Below, piece after piece: positions 8,740 through 16,170 of a stretch of 39,151 nt of DNA. Origin of the DNA: an uncultured Clostridia bacterium (GTDB lineage: Bacteria > Bacillota > Clostridia > UBA1381 > UBA9506). The stretch spans positions 1-39,151 of the forward strand of contig CALYAO010000061.1 of assembly GCA_944393605.1 (NCBI GenBank), given 5' to 3'. The notes below the pieces were generated by a model. It saw nothing but the letters and a program-made list of their open reading frames with translations. It made no database searches and was not told the DNA's origin. Each line of letters starts with the position of its first letter. Position 1 is the first letter of the stretch. Position numbers and translations under genes: made by a program.

Positions 8740-9501
8740 TCACACATATTGCACCCGAAAGGCCACGCTGACCTGCAGGGACAATCCCGTGCCGGTGACA
8801 GTGATCTCATTCTGCCCGGGGGCCAGTTCAAAAAAGGTGCCATCCGCCGTATGGGTCGCCGGCAGGCCGTCTTTTGTGACCGTCATGTGCTCCATATCCA
8901 CCGTAACCGATGCGCCGTCAAGCGCCTGTCCAACGTGCAGCGTCCGGTTGTTGCAGGTGAGCGAAAACCCGTCGGGTGCCGTACCCGACACCGTTATCAC
9001 CGGTGCCACAAAATAGCCCGGATTGGAAACCGCAACCTCGCTGCCATCCCCCACGTTCTCCGCATCCACTTGCGTCATCCGTCTTGCAAACCGATATGGC
9101 TGGCAGCGAAATACCAGCGGAAAATAGCCCGAATAGGGGGTGATGGACTGGATCTGGTAGAGGTTCATCGCCCGTGCCAGATAAAACACATCGGACTCGT
9201 CATCGGGCTCCAGCCGCGCTTCTCCCGCCGTCACAAGCCAAGCGGCAATCTCTCTTGCCTTGCGGGCAAAACTCTCCTCATCCTCGTCTTCCCCCACAAA
9301 ATGGCACTCATATTCCAGCAGTCTGGGCTTAAAAAACAGCCTTCCCTGCGGATTCATCCGGCTATAGTCAAACTCCCCGTCCACAGCCGAAACCTCCTCC
9401 ACCGTCACCTTGGGTTCGGCAAACAACGGCCGCTGTTTGGGCAGCGCATAGATCTCCCAATCATCCAAAGAATGCTTCCCGGCAAATCGAAAGCCATCCA
9501 T
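8740..9501 (-). CDS. Distal tail protein (Dit, Sipho_tail family)
   Basis: 253 residues. The start at 9501 is preferred because its ATG overlaps the tape-measure stop (TGATG) and a GGTGAAG site precedes it. The N-terminal half has the Dit core pattern (MDGFRFAGKHSLDDWEI, then PLVFRCQPYRF near residue 135), and the C-terminal half is a galectin-like beta sandwich ending in FRVQYV. Dit forms the hexameric ring joining tail tube to baseplate. The order tape measure, Dit, Tal, fibre is the standard siphophage order. Confidence 0.8.
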   Translation of the reverse strand: MDGFRFAGKHSLDDWEIYALPKQRPLFAEPKVTVEEVSAVDGEFDYSRMNPQGRLFFKPRLLEYECHFVGEDEDEESFARKAREIAAWLVTAGEARLEPDDESDVFYLARAMNLYQIQSITPYSGYFPLVFRCQPYRFARRMTQVDAENVGDGSEVAVSNPGYFVAPVITVSGTAPDGFSLTCNNRTLHVGQALDGASVTVDMEHMTVTKDGLPATHTADGTFFELAPGQNEITVTGTGLSLQVSVAFRVQYV

Positions 9502-11405
9502 CAAATCTTCACCCCCCATGCCGCCAGCCGCGTGGGATTCCAATAGTCAAACCCCGTGTCGGGCGCATTGATATTTTTGGTTCCATAATCATTGACGTAG
9601 ACCGTCGTAGAAGCTTGTTGGGTTCCCGCCGCTGCGGACGGGTCTAGCATGCCCAATGCCGCCATGCTGCCCGCAATCTCCGAAACAATCGCCGACAGGC
9701 CATCCCGAAAAGCGCCAAATTGGAGCAGCAGCCCACTCGTAACCGATGAAACCGCCGTATCCATGGCAGCATTGACCGACTGATTGAGCCCCGCTAACCC
9801 GCGTTTGCTGTCCTCGATGTAGCTGTCCTGCGCCGCAAGCGCCTCCTCATACTGCTTCCCGCGGGAGATATTGCCATCTTCATCCACAGCCAGTCCGAAG
9901 ATCGCCGCGCCATCTGTGATCTTCTGCTCCAGCTCGGCAATCTTCGCATCCTTTTCCTGCAGGATCTTTTCCCGTTCCGCTGCCAGCTCCTGTTCCCAGT
10001 CGGCCTGTTCCTGCTGCTCATACAGGCGGTCCAGCTGTTCCCGAATCCGTTCCAGCCGGGCCTTCCCGGCCTTGGTCTGCGCGTTCTCATACAGGCGTTC
10101 CTGCTCCTTTAAGTCCTGGATCTCCTGCTTGCGTGCCGCTTCATCCTCCTGCACGCGCTGCTCCCGATACGAAGCTTCCAGCGCAGAAAGCCTGTCCTGC
10201 GTTGACTGCTCCAGAGCGCGCTTCTCCTCTTCCAGAGACGACACATAGGACCGATACTGCGCCACACGCTGGGCATAGATCCGCTGGTCCAAATCCCCCA
10301 TCGCCTCCATATAGTCCTCATACTCGATTATGCCGTTGTCATAGTACTCCTGCGTATACGCCTGCATGCGCTGAAGCCCCTGAATGTACTCCGCTTCGGA
10401 GATAGCGCCATAATACTGCTGCTCCTCCAGCCACCGCTCCGATTGCTCAACGCGGCCTTGGTAGAGCGCATCCCCGATTTTTTCCATTTCTTCCTCATAT
10501 TCCTCTGCCGTCATGAGCCCATCCCGGAGCGCCTGCTCATTTCTCTCCCGCACCCGCGTAAATGCCCCAATGGGATCATCCCCCATACTCTCCCAGTCCC
10601 CGAGCAAAACGCGGTCCGCAATATAATCCAAAGACTCCCGGTTGGCCTCTTTGGCCATCTCCGCCAGCCGTTTGTTATTCTTGGTAAAATATTCCACCTC
10701 ATAGTCCTCCGCAATCTGCGTGAACTCCTTAAAATATTTCGCCTTTTCCTCCTCATTCATATCCGTGTTGGCCAGCACAGCCTGCGCCGCCTCCCGCATC
10801 TGACCGGCACGCTGCCCGATGGCATAGATCGCATCATTTTCGGTGATGTTCCCATACGCCAGCTGCTGCTCGTTCCACCGCCGATCCGCCTCGTCCGCAT
10901 CCAACACCGCGCTCACCGTCTGGCTGACACGTTCCTTGCGTGCTTTTTCCGCATCCAGTGCCGCCTGCTTCTCCGCCGCCGCATTGCGTTTTTCAATGCT
11001 CTTATTGACCGCAAAGATGGCCTCTTCCAGTTTGCTGGCGCCCACCGGGTCATACCCAAACCGCCCCAGCATGCTAGTGAGCCGGCTGAGCTGTTCCTCC
11101 AGCGACATATCGCTGGTTTTCTTGAGATGCTGATACTCTTCCATGGCGAGCTGATAGGGCGTTTTCCCCTTGGCATACGCCGGAATTGGCACCACGCCGC
11201 CCTGCAGCATCTCCCGCGTCTGTGCCGCAGTATACACCCGGTCATCCTCCCCCACAAAGGTCAGTGCCGGCGATCCTTTCGCCATCCGAAACGTCCCGTC
11301 GGGGCTTTCAATGAGTTCGGGCCCCTCTTCGTTGACCACGGACAGCCCATCTGCAATCATGCGCCGAATGCCTGCCAGCCCGTCATTCTTTTCTTGAAAC
11401 TCCAT
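9501..11405 (-). CDS. Tail tape-measure protein, probably lacking its N-terminal part
   Basis: 634 residues from the ATG at 11405 (AGGTGAAGG site); 36 bases follow the tail-chaperone stop. Residues about 20-75 carry the pattern GLSVVNEEGPELI...FVGEDDRVYTAAQTREML, which in tape-measure proteins normally lies well inside the protein after the long coiled-coil and hydrophobic region. Here it is at the very start. The remainder (80-560) is almost pure charged coiled coil with a short hydrophobic segment near 565-610. No transmembrane helices or lytic motif are present. The family role is to set tail length and pass through the host membrane; this copy may be truncated by a deletion that removed the 5' part. 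Confidence 0.75.
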   Translation of the reverse strand: MEFQEKNDGLAGIRRMIADGLSVVNEEGPELIESPDGTFRMAKGSPALTFVGEDDRVYTAAQTREMLQGGVVPIPAYAKGKTPYQLAMEEYQHLKKTSDMSLEEQLSRLTSMLGRFGYDPVGASKLEEAIFAVNKSIEKRNAAAEKQAALDAEKARKERVSQTVSAVLDADEADRRWNEQQLAYGNITENDAIYAIGQRAGQMREAAQAVLANTDMNEEEKAKYFKEFTQIAEDYEVEYFTKNNKRLAEMAKEANRESLDYIADRVLLGDWESMGDDPIGAFTRVRERNEQALRDGLMTAEEYEEEMEKIGDALYQGRVEQSERWLEEQQYYGAISEAEYIQGLQRMQAYTQEYYDNGIIEYEDYMEAMGDLDQRIYAQRVAQYRSYVSSLEEEKRALEQSTQDRLSALEASYREQRVQEDEAARKQEIQDLKEQERLYENAQTKAGKARLERIREQLDRLYEQQEQADWEQELAAEREKILQEKDAKIAELEQKITDGAAIFGLAVDEDGNISRGKQYEEALAAQDSYIEDSKRGLAGLNQSVNAAMDTAVSSVTSGLLLQFGAFRDGLSAIVSEIAGSMAALGMLDPSAAAGTQQASTTVYVNDYGTKNINAPDTGFDYWNPTRLAAWGVKI

Positions 11406-11441
11406 TGCCTTCACCTGCCTGTTATAGATTGTCCATCGCAC

Positions 11442-11594
11442 CTACCGCGACAGAAAAGCCGCAATCTCCTGGTTGGAGCCGCGGCGTATGGGCCGTTTCC
11501 CGCTTTTGAGCTTTGCGGTCACGTACTCCGCCGCCTCATCAATACAAAAGGCGGTATAGCCATCCTCAATCTCCAGAACGCTGCTCACTGGACG
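11442..11594 (-). CDS. Tail assembly chaperone GT extension (read by frameshift)
   Basis: A frame in the +1 register relative to the upstream chaperone gene encodes about 50 residues (RPVSSVLEIEDGYTAFC... to AAFLSR) ending just before the tape measure gene. It has no ribosome binding site or plausible independent start. A GGGG run at 11595-11598 would let the ribosome slip by +1 (or -2), giving a fused G-T protein. This is the usual architecture for siphophage tail assembly chaperones. Confidence 0.6.
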   Translation of the reverse strand, partial: RPVSSVLEIEDGYTAFCIDEAAEYVTAKLKSGKRPIRRGSNQEIAAFLSR

Positions 11595-11973
11595 CCCCGT
11601 CTGTCTGCTCAGCAGAATCGTCCGCATAAATGCGTCTGTACCGACGAAAAAATTCCAGCTCTTCGACGCCGCCCTTGGCAAAATGATACAGCTCCACCAG
11701 CTGATCGTCCGTCAGCCGTTCACAAACCGAATCGTAGCTGGGCGACACCAAACAACACTCCGCCACCAGATGCATGGTATCCGCAATCTCCGCCAGAGAT
11801 GGCTCGGGCCCTGTCGTATGAAATTCAAACAGCCGCATCACCGCATTCATAAGCGGATTTGGAATCTTTCCTGCCCGCGCGAGGGACAGAATGCTGGGCC
11901 GCCGTACGGTGACCTCCATGGGTGTGCTGTCAAAAAATCCAGATATCTTGATCTTTCGCGTAGACTTTTCCAT
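11566..11973 (-). CDS. Tail assembly chaperone (gpG-like)
   Basis: 135 residues. The second of two adjacent ATG codons (11973) is preferred, with AAAGGAG upstream. The sequence opens KSTRKIKISGFFDSTPMEVTVRRPSILSLARAGKIPNPL, a pattern common to the short tail-chaperone proteins encoded between the major tail protein and the tape measure. Its C-terminal 40 residues are read in a second frame as well (the GT extension). The gene follows the tail tube gene after a hairpin-bearing gap. Confidence 0.7.
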   Translation of the reverse strand: MEKSTRKIKISGFFDSTPMEVTVRRPSILSLARAGKIPNPLMNAVMRLFEFHTTGPEPSLAEIADTMHLVAECCLVSPSYDSVCERLTDDQLVELYHFAKGGVEELEFFRRYRRIYADDSAEQTDGASSEQRSGD

Positions 11974-11976
11974 CAT

Positions 11977-12139
11977 TTCTCCTTTCTGTCAACCAATCAC
12001 TAGAAAGGCCACAGAGCGCCGTCCCCGCTATCCCGCACAGCCCCGGGATACGGGGGGCGGCGCCACATGGCGCCTGTATCCCGCGGCACACGGGCAGAAA
12101 GGGGCATCCCCTCGCCGCCCATCAGCCGCCTGTCTCCTG
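11977..12139. promoter_or_regulatory. Cruciform hairpin between tail-tube and chaperone genes
   Basis: This GC-rich gap has no gene. It holds a two-stage dyad: CGGGATAC (12044-12051) with GTATCCCG (12076-12083), and inside it GGCGCC (12059-12064) with GGCGCC (12069-12074), loop ACAT. There is no T-run, so it is more likely an RNA-stabilising or partially attenuating hairpin placed after the abundant tail-tube transcript. Confidence 0.5.
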
Positions 12140-12709
12140 TTACTCCGTATCAGGCAACGCATCCAATGCCTCTACCACCACCGGCTTCTCCCCACGCTTC
12201 GCACGGGCCTTGAGCGTCAGCTCGGGCACATAAAACTCGCCGTCCCGGATGGAATACTCCACCGGCGTACCTTTGGCATGCTTAAACGTGAATTTGATAT
12301 ACGACGTGGTTGCCCCGTCGCAGTCCTTTTCCTCGGTGTAAATATTGATGGTGACCTTTTCCCGTTCCACCACCTCGCCCGCAGCAGGCGCTTCATAGGA
12401 TTCAAACTTGTCGGTATCCACAGAATCATACGTGACGGTACCGCCGTCAATGATGCCCAAGAGCTCGGGTGAAAACGTATTGTTCACCAACTGAATGTCA
12501 TACCCCAACACGATGTCCTCGGTGTTGTTCATTCCCAGAATTTGGTTCTTGACGCGGTGAATCTGCTCCTCCCCTTCGCTCACGAACGGAGTAATACCTG
12601 CTTCACTCGCGGTGGTAAACACATAGGTGTTCCCACCTTCTTTTTCTTCCACGATTTCGGTTCTCACGATGTTCGCAAGGACCATCTCCGACAATGCTTT
12701 TACGCTCAT
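12140..12709 (-). CDS. Major tail tube protein
   Basis: 189 residues, start overlapping the upstream stop (ATGA). Acidic, beta-rich, no membrane segment. The ordering (after three small head-tail proteins and before the chaperone pair) and the pattern NTFSPELLGIIDGGT...GEKPVVVEALDALP fit the siphophage tail tube family of Bacillota. It would polymerise into the tail tube around the tape measure. Confidence 0.75.
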   Translation of the reverse strand: MSVKALSEMVLANIVRTEIVEEKEGGNTYVFTTASEAGITPFVSEGEEQIHRVKNQILGMNNTEDIVLGYDIQLVNNTFSPELLGIIDGGTVTYDSVDTDKFESYEAPAAGEVVEREKVTINIYTEEKDCDGATTSYIKFTFKHAKGTPVEYSIRDGEFYVPELTLKARAKRGEKPVVVEALDALPDTE

Positions 12710-13053
12710 TTACATCCATCTCCTTTGTTTTTTTTGAGTACCCGGTAGGCAAGCACACGTGCATACGCCTGTACCTTGGTATCTATCGTAACGGCACTTT
12801 GCCGGCTTGTCAGCCGAAACTCGGACAAAGCCGACAGCACCTGACCTAAAAAACCATTCAGTTCACTGTATGCCGACAGCGGAACATACAGCGTCACCAG
12901 CAGTTCCGCCTCTGCCGCAGCGCCGCCCGCACGGGTCTCCTGCGCACCGTCTGCCAGCACCACATAAGGCGCATCGCAGCGTCCCTTGCGCTGTCCCGGC
13001 GAAAAGACGGAAATCCCAGCGTCCACAAGTGCCTGATACATCCTATGCCACAT
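12706..13053 (-). CDS. Head-tail connector / tail terminator-like protein
   Basis: 115 residues from the ATG at 13053, chosen because an AAGGCGG site lies eight bases upstream. A GTG at 13062 and an ATG at 13041 are alternatives. The pattern YQALVDAGISVFSPGQRKG...PYVVLADGAQETR resembles tail completion proteins that cap the tail tube at the head end. It overlaps both neighbours by a few bases, in line with a coupled late operon. The function is assigned mainly by position. Confidence 0.55.
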   Translation of the reverse strand: MWHRMYQALVDAGISVFSPGQRKGRCDAPYVVLADGAQETRAGGAAAEAELLVTLYVPLSAYSELNGFLGQVLSALSEFRLTSRQSAVTIDTKVQAYARVLAYRVLKKNKGDGCK

Positions 13054-13429
13054 CCGACGCACCGCCTTCCGTCAGGGAAATCACCAACAAGACATCATAC
13101 AGGTTCTCCACACGACTGACGCGATAGGAACTGCCATCCGCATCCACCCGGTCTCCCACCTGAATATCCGTCTGCACATCTGGTACCATGAGCATGGGCC
13201 GCCCATCCCCAGCAACCTCCGCAGCAGTCGAGAACGCCGACCCGGCATATGCATCGTTCATGGAACTGACAGACAGCAAAAAACCTGACACTTGCCACAC
13301 CGTTTCCTCGCCCGTTGGTTCTCCATATGCGTTTGCCTGCCGCCGCCAAACGGAATATGCTGTGATAAGGCCCCGTTTCTTCATGGTCAGCGCCATGCGC
13401 TGGGCCTGCCGCGCAAAAATCGTCGTCAC
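13043..13429 (-). CDS. Head-tail adaptor (head closure) protein
   Basis: 128 residues, GTG start with GGAGG eight bases upstream, overlapping the previous stop (GTGA). It has a basic N-terminus, then the pattern GLITAYSVWRRQANAYGEPTGEE and a C-terminal VGDRVDADGSSYRVSRVENLYD. The latter is typical of the SPP1 gp16/HK97 gp7 class of head-closure proteins. It is the second of three small genes between capsid and tail tube. Confidence 0.6.
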   Translation of the reverse strand: MTTIFARQAQRMALTMKKRGLITAYSVWRRQANAYGEPTGEETVWQVSGFLLSVSSMNDAYAGSAFSTAAEVAGDGRPMLMVPDVQTDIQVGDRVDADGSSYRVSRVENLYDVLLVISLTEGGASDVA

Positions 13430-13689
13430 CGCACATCCCTCCGTTCCATACTACCGGTCTGCGAGGTGCGGTACAGCCGGGCCAGCGACAGCCAATACGG
13501 ACGGGAAGATCCCATGGTAAGGCCAGGAAAATTCACCTCATCCGCCTCCGCTTTGATCAGTAGCCCACGGTAGCTCGCCGCATCCACGTCTTCTTCCGCA
13601 TCCGCCAGCAGCGCCGTGAGCTGTGCATCCGTAAAAAACGGATACGCAGCCTCCCGCAGATTCTCCTTCAGCTGTTCCAACGGCGTCAT
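13426..13689 (-). CDS. Head-tail connector (gp6/gp15-like)
   Basis: 87 residues from the ATG at 13689 (AAAGGCGG site). Helical, opening MTPLEQLKENLREAAYPFFTDAQLTALLADAEEDVD, a pattern found in the small adaptor that sits directly on the portal in HK97-like phages. The first gene after the capsid, as expected. A strong hairpin lies just upstream. Confidence 0.6.
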   Translation of the reverse strand: MTPLEQLKENLREAAYPFFTDAQLTALLADAEEDVDAASYRGLLIKAEADEVNFPGLTMGSSRPYWLSLARLYRTSQTGSMERRDVR

Positions 13690-13708
13690 ATACGCCACCG
13701 CCTTTCCC

Positions 13709-13736
13709 GCGCCGCACGATCCACGCCGTGCGGCGC
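13709..13736 (-). promoter_or_regulatory. Perfect hairpin between capsid and connector genes
   Basis: GCGCCGCACG (13709-13718) is exactly complementary to 13727-13736, loop of eight bases, with no T-run. Position after the capsid stop suggests mRNA stabilisation or partial termination to lower connector expression relative to capsid. Confidence 0.55.
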
Positions 13737-13755
13737 CCAAAATTGATGCCGTATT

Positions 13756-14595
13756 TTATGCCGTAACGGCGGCCGGCTGCTTGGCCACCAACTTGATGGC
13801 CTTGCTCTCATTCGCCAGATGAGTGGCATAATGCTTATTGGCCGTAATGGTGGTGGTATCATGGACGATATCCCGCTGCTTCTCGATCTGAATATCTCGC
13901 TTGAGGTAGATCGCCAGCGCGCCCGGCTGTACAATGTAGTTGGTATACTTCCCGCCGCTGGCCGGAATCTTATTGGATACCACAACCTGGCAGCCATGGA
14001 TACACCCAACCGTGCCCTTCATCAGCATCTCAACACCCATATCCGTTGCCTTGAGCCAGTCCTCCGACTTCCGCAGAGCCGCCAGCTGTTCAGGCGCAAT
14101 GAGCAGCACCTTGTCGCCATCCACTTCCTCACCAAACTTCATAAGTGCATCCGCCACAAAATCCGCACTCAGCTCCTCCGTGCCGTCACCCACCGTCATG
14201 TTCGCAGGCACAGTATCCAGCGAAGTTAAAACATCATTATCCACCTTGTTGGCAATGGCGTAGCCCAGCTGACGCGCACCTTCCCCGATGGGGTCGCCGT
14301 AACCCGACAAAACCGCCTCGTCGGTCAGTTCAATCCCTTTTGCCGCCTTCTTGACCGAGACACTGACGCTGGTGGAAGACAGGCTGCTGATCGGGATCGC
14401 GCCGCCTTCCTCAACATCCGTCGCATCCCCGATATATGCATACTTGGGCAGCGTCACCGTATCGCCAGCACGTCCCTCCAGCGTATTGTCCACCATGCAC
14501 AGCGGTGCAAACTTCAGCTTGTCCGCCATCTCCGCAGAGACCATCGTACCCATCACTTCCGGGTTGATCAAATTTTCCAATTTTGTCATCGGCAT
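13756..14595 (-). CDS. Major capsid protein (HK97-fold type)
   Basis: 279 residues from the ATG at 14595 (AAAGGGG ten bases upstream); the frame is open to 14646 without a better start. The opening MTKLENLINPEVMGTMVSAEMADKLKFAPL, the middle VTLPKYAYIGDATDVEEGG and the C-terminal DIVHDTTTITANKHYATHL are the pattern of Bacillota HK97-fold capsid proteins that use a separate scaffold. No delta domain or protease site is seen, consistent with the scaffold gene upstream and the absence of a prohead protease. Confidence 0.85.
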   Translation of the reverse strand: MPMTKLENLINPEVMGTMVSAEMADKLKFAPLCMVDNTLEGRAGDTVTLPKYAYIGDATDVEEGGAIPISSLSSTSVSVSVKKAAKGIELTDEAVLSGYGDPIGEGARQLGYAIANKVDNDVLTSLDTVPANMTVGDGTEELSADFVADALMKFGEEVDGDKVLLIAPEQLAALRKSEDWLKATDMGVEMLMKGTVGCIHGCQVVVSNKIPASGGKYTNYIVQPGALAIYLKRDIQIEKQRDIVHDTTTITANKHYATHLANESKAIKLVAKQPAAVTA

Positions 14596-14771
14596 TGTGT
14601 AAAAACCCCTTTCTGATTTGTTGTAATATTTTTCCATTTCTTTCATAAAGGCGCACGAGCTGTCCGGGAATTGGTAACTTTTTCCGACGCTTTAGGCACT
14701 CTGTACCAAAACGTCGCTTTCCAAAAAAACTGATACCTTCCATTTTCGCAACATGCACCCTGACTTTGGGA
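14596..14771. other. Gap between scaffold and capsid genes
   Basis: A short frame covers part of this gap but runs on into the capsid gene and has no ribosome binding site, so it is not called. Nothing else clear was seen apart from a weak CGACG/CGTCG dyad. Confidence 0.3.
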
Positions 14772-15344
14772 TCACCGCTGCCCTGTCAGTTGTTCATACA
14801 GGGAACGGTTATCACGAAACAGCGCCATTCGCTCCGCATAGTTCATCTTCTGGAACTCCTCCCGACTGAGGGAGGGCCCTCCGGCACGGGCAAAATTCCC
14901 CCGTCCGCCCAGGCCCGGCATGGGAATATCCTCAAACAGATACCCATTCTCCTTTCGGATTTTTGCCAACTGTTCGGATAATCCCTCAACGCCATTTTCC
15001 CCCAGCGAAAGCGATTTGGTATCCAGCAACGCCCGCACCGCTTTGGTGTTCTTCGCATGTGACCCAGCCAGTGCCAGCTCCACCGCATGGTCAAACTTCA
15101 GTCGGTCCATCTCTTGGTGCATAAGCTCCGTTTCTTCGTCATATCGCTTCTGCATCGCCGCCAGCTGTTCCACCATCGCGTTTCCCGTTTCAGCCCCTGA
15201 CAACGCCTCCTTGAGTGATGCGATCTCGGACAGTTTACTGTTGAAATCCGCTTTCGAGACAAACCGCTTGCCGAGTTCTTCATGAAACTGCTTGATCTGC
15301 TCCTCCGTGATTGCCCCAAAGATCCGTTTTAAAACCTCTTTCAT
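14772..15344 (-). CDS. Capsid scaffold protein (Phage_GP20-like)
   Basis: 190 residues from the ATG at 15344, with GGAGGT eight bases upstream. It is a highly charged coiled coil (residues 10-110, with EEQIKQFHEELGKRFVSKADFN and QKRYDEETELMHQEMDRLKFD) followed by a Gly-rich linker and a short C-terminal region. Scaffold proteins of this type line the prohead and leave before DNA packaging. Position between portal and capsid fits. Confidence 0.75.
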   Translation of the reverse strand: MKEVLKRIFGAITEEQIKQFHEELGKRFVSKADFNSKLSEIASLKEALSGAETGNAMVEQLAAMQKRYDEETELMHQEMDRLKFDHAVELALAGSHAKNTKAVRALLDTKSLSLGENGVEGLSEQLAKIRKENGYLFEDIPMPGLGGRGNFARAGGPSLSREEFQKMNYAERMALFRDNRSLYEQLTGQR

Positions 15345-15600
15345 GTATATGACCTCCCTTGCGCTTGCCTTATTGGCATAACGTCCTCCCCGCGGTGGAG
15401 ACCGCCTGCCGGCAGCCAGCCCTGCCATCGCGCCGTTTATTTGTATTCCGCCAACTCAGGCGGTATTTTTCGCTTTATCCCCTCTTGCCTGTGGGATTCG
15501 GTTGTTGGTCCTCCCGGGCCAACCGCTGGGCTGCCCGCGCCTCGGGCTTCGCCTTCCGGCTCCCCCTCTCCGGCATCCCATGCACTTCATTTACACCAAC
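15345..15600. other. GC-rich stretch with no convincing gene
   Basis: Between the scaffold start and the terminator at 15601, two overlapping short frames are open over 15480-15590 (one reads AVGPGGPTTESHRQEGIKRK, the other GSRKAKPEARAAQRLARED), but neither has a good start and they exclude each other. Composition is markedly GC-rich compared with the AT-rich gene at 15846. It may be an intergenic repeat element that entered the locus. A small dyad CCGCC/GGCGG lies near 15449-15465. Confidence 0.3.
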
Positions 15601-15630
15601 AAAAAAACGCCTACAAACGTAAGCGTTTTT
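15601..15630 (-). terminator. Terminator after the barstar-like relic
   Basis: Stem 15604-15614 with 15619-15629, including one G-T pair, loop of four bases, then seven T residues on the minus strand. It closes an independent accessory transcript inside the structural operon, typical of morons and cargo genes. Confidence 0.75.
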
Positions 15631-15638
15631 AATCACCT

Positions 15639-15889
15639 TCACTCCACCCGCAGCGTAACTGCCGCATCCGTTTCTGCCAGTTCCTGCAATAAATCCAAAA
15701 TCTTCATGCCATATGGCTGCAATTGCTTTGGCAGATTGGACAGCCCCTTTACCACAATCTCTGTCCCATCCTCAAACCATGGATACATAAAATCCCTCAA
15801 GGCTTTTGCAGTCCCAACGAGTCGATCACGACCTCATACAACGCATCACGCGTTTCTACCTCGGAAAAATCCACAACATAGGTACGCAC
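15639..15889 (-). pseudogene. Barstar-family immunity gene, broken by a small deletion
   Basis: The GTG at 15889 follows a strong AAGGAGGAGG site and opens MRTYVVDFSEVETRDALYEV with VIDSLGL after it, the classical barstar N-terminus. Three codons later the frame stops (15797-15799). Shifting by one base restores the rest: KALRDFMYPWFEDGTEIVV, then KGLSNLPKQLQPYGMKILDL, ending at 15639. In intact relatives a P-x-Y-Y-G-x-N-L stretch joins the halves; it is missing here, so a deletion of about 20-30 bp not divisible by three is inferred. That segment holds residues contacting the RNase, so the protein would be inactive. Barstar relatives inhibit barnase-type RNase toxins; no such toxin gene is present. 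Confidence 0.75.
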
Positions 15890-16109
15890 CGTTATCCCTC
15901 CTCCTTTTTATAAAACCCCACAATGCTCCTATGATCACTATTTCAATTAAGAGCGCAGCAACCAATAATATGTATAAATAAATATCTCCGTTCACGTTGC
16001 TAAATGAAATACTAATAGCCGCAAAGAGGTATATAAAAAACAATGCAATCCCAGACAAAATAACAACAAAAACTTTACCGATATTTTTTAATATCAATTT
16101 ACTGTCCAT
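15846..16109 (-). CDS. Small two-TM membrane protein, candidate immunity protein
   Basis: 87 residues from the ATG at 16109, which has GGAGGG six bases upstream. A basic N-terminus precedes two hydrophobic helices (about residues 13-38 and 44-66), and the tail is basic. Clearly AT-richer than the flanking phage genes, a sign of separate origin. Its start overlaps the stop of a 23-residue relic C-terminus (16099-16170), the tight coupling typical of toxin-immunity pairs. Its own end overlaps the barstar relic by 44 bases, which is long, so its last few codons may themselves be shifted. No family was recognised. Confidence 0.6.
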   Translation of the reverse strand: MDSKLILKNIGKVFVVILSGIALFFIYLFAAISISFSNVNGDIYLYILLVAALLIEIVIIGALWGFIKRRRDNGAYLCCGFFRGRNA

Positions 16110-16170
16110 ATGCTTCCCTCCATGATTCAATTATGTTTGTAAGCTCATTATACCATACCTCCTCCTCACT
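16099..16170 (-). pseudogene. C-terminal relic of a lost gene, probably MuF-type toxin
   Basis: One base out of frame with the portal and overlapping its stop is a frame of 23 residues, SEEEVWYNELTNIIESWREA then YGQ, ending at 16099 inside the start of the two-TM gene. It has no start codon of its own. The sequence reads like a real protein C-terminus and the stop/start overlap with the next gene is typical of natural coupling. In Bacillota phages the gene after the portal is usually the SPP1 gp7/MuF head protein, which is absent here. The inference is that nearly all of a MuF-type gene was deleted, leaving its last codons. Confidence 0.5.

Noticed and set aside
14411-14758. A gene between scaffold and capsid
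   Set aside because: The frame runs far into the capsid gene and lacks a ribosome binding site.
15431-15640. Small gene starting GTG right after the barstar relic
   Set aside because: The frame crosses the terminator stem and competes with a second open frame; no homology or clear start.
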